Origin: Prauserella_A sp040635515
GTDB lineage: Bacteria; Actinomycetota; Actinomycetes; Mycobacteriales; Pseudonocardiaceae
NCBI GenBank assembly: GCA_040635515.1
Contig: JBEYHY010000007.1
Location: 248,001 to 312,000, forward strand
DNA length: 64,000 bases
Direction of reading: 5' to 3'
The DNA's letters: not shown here
Below: more model-generated notes on this DNA
What the model was told of the DNA's origin: nothing
What the model saw: only the letters and a program-made list of their open reading frames with translations
Database searches by the model: none
Position numbering within the stretch: position 1 is the first letter of the stretch

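Noticed and set aside
23563..64000. Polyketide or non-ribosomal peptide synthase as explanation for the giant gene.
   Set aside because: No ketosynthase Cys motif (no Cys at all), acyltransferase, carrier-protein serine loop or adenylation core motifs were seen.
23563..64000. Several adjacent genes or a frameshifted gene instead of one giant gene.
   Set aside because: The same frame has no stop, no internal operon-like start with ribosome site stands out, and repeat modules continue without gap.
23563..64000. RTX or filamentous adhesin repeats.
   Set aside because: No GGxGxD nonapeptides or hemagglutinin repeats; the repeats are long HExxH modules and helical spacers.

Overview
The window is high-GC DNA with actinobacterial codon use (GTG and TTG starts, strong third-position G/C). 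Its gene families (a single-chain EccC, SseB-like and BTAD-like genes beside the type VII genes, an ECF41 sigma pair, a PF04672-type methyltransferase) suggest a mycelial actinomycete, probably of the Pseudonocardiaceae (Amycolatopsis, Saccharomonospora or Prauserella type). The genus is inference. I found no rRNA, tRNA, insertion sequence or CRISPR array.

Left flank (1-3.8 kb): the 5' end of a leftward GAF-type sensor histidine kinase, a secreted glycerophosphodiester phosphodiesterase, a convergent SAM-dependent methyltransferase and a principal-like sigma-70 factor.

Type VII secretion (T7SS) locus (3.8-23.5 kb), in three transcription blocks. Rightward block 1: SseB-like protein, membrane-anchored BTAD-like protein, EccE, a conserved unknown protein, EccD and EccB, mostly overlapping. 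It is followed by an unrelated ECF41 sigma factor and its CxxC partner, with a 21-bp tandem repeat and a good ECF41-type promoter. Leftward block 2: EccC (three ATPase domains), a small acidic unknown protein, a Pro/Gly/Ala-rich EspB/PPE-like protein and a mycosin whose catalytic Asp, His and Ser are all replaced. Rightward block 3: two Esx-like proteins, a YbaB-like protein, a secretion-target-like protein and then a giant gene.

Giant gene (23,563 to beyond 64,000): one frame stays open for 40,438 bases, at least 13,479 codons, with no stop and, by my codon-by-codon reading, no cysteine. The product starts with a WXG-bearing helical domain. It then carries, in order: a hydrophobic segment and coiled-coil linker, two GntR-like winged helices beside a nearly identical direct repeat, an amidoligase domain, a first HExxH domain, an amidohydrolase-like barrel, a multi-pass hydrophobic region, a possible dead OTU-like domain, nine more HExxH-type modules separated by two classes of helical/beta spacer, an aminoglycoside-phosphotransferase-like kinase and a degenerate second kinase-like domain. 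Two HExxH copies have become RExxR. The 3' end lies outside the window.

Working model (inference): EccB, C, D, E and the dead mycosin form the membrane machine. The Esx-like proteins and the WXG N-terminus mark the giant protein as its cargo or as a surface-bound multi-enzyme toxin or processing machine. This chain of zincin-like repeats, ligase, hydrolase and kinase domains in one cysteine-free polypeptide is the main candidate for an undescribed system.
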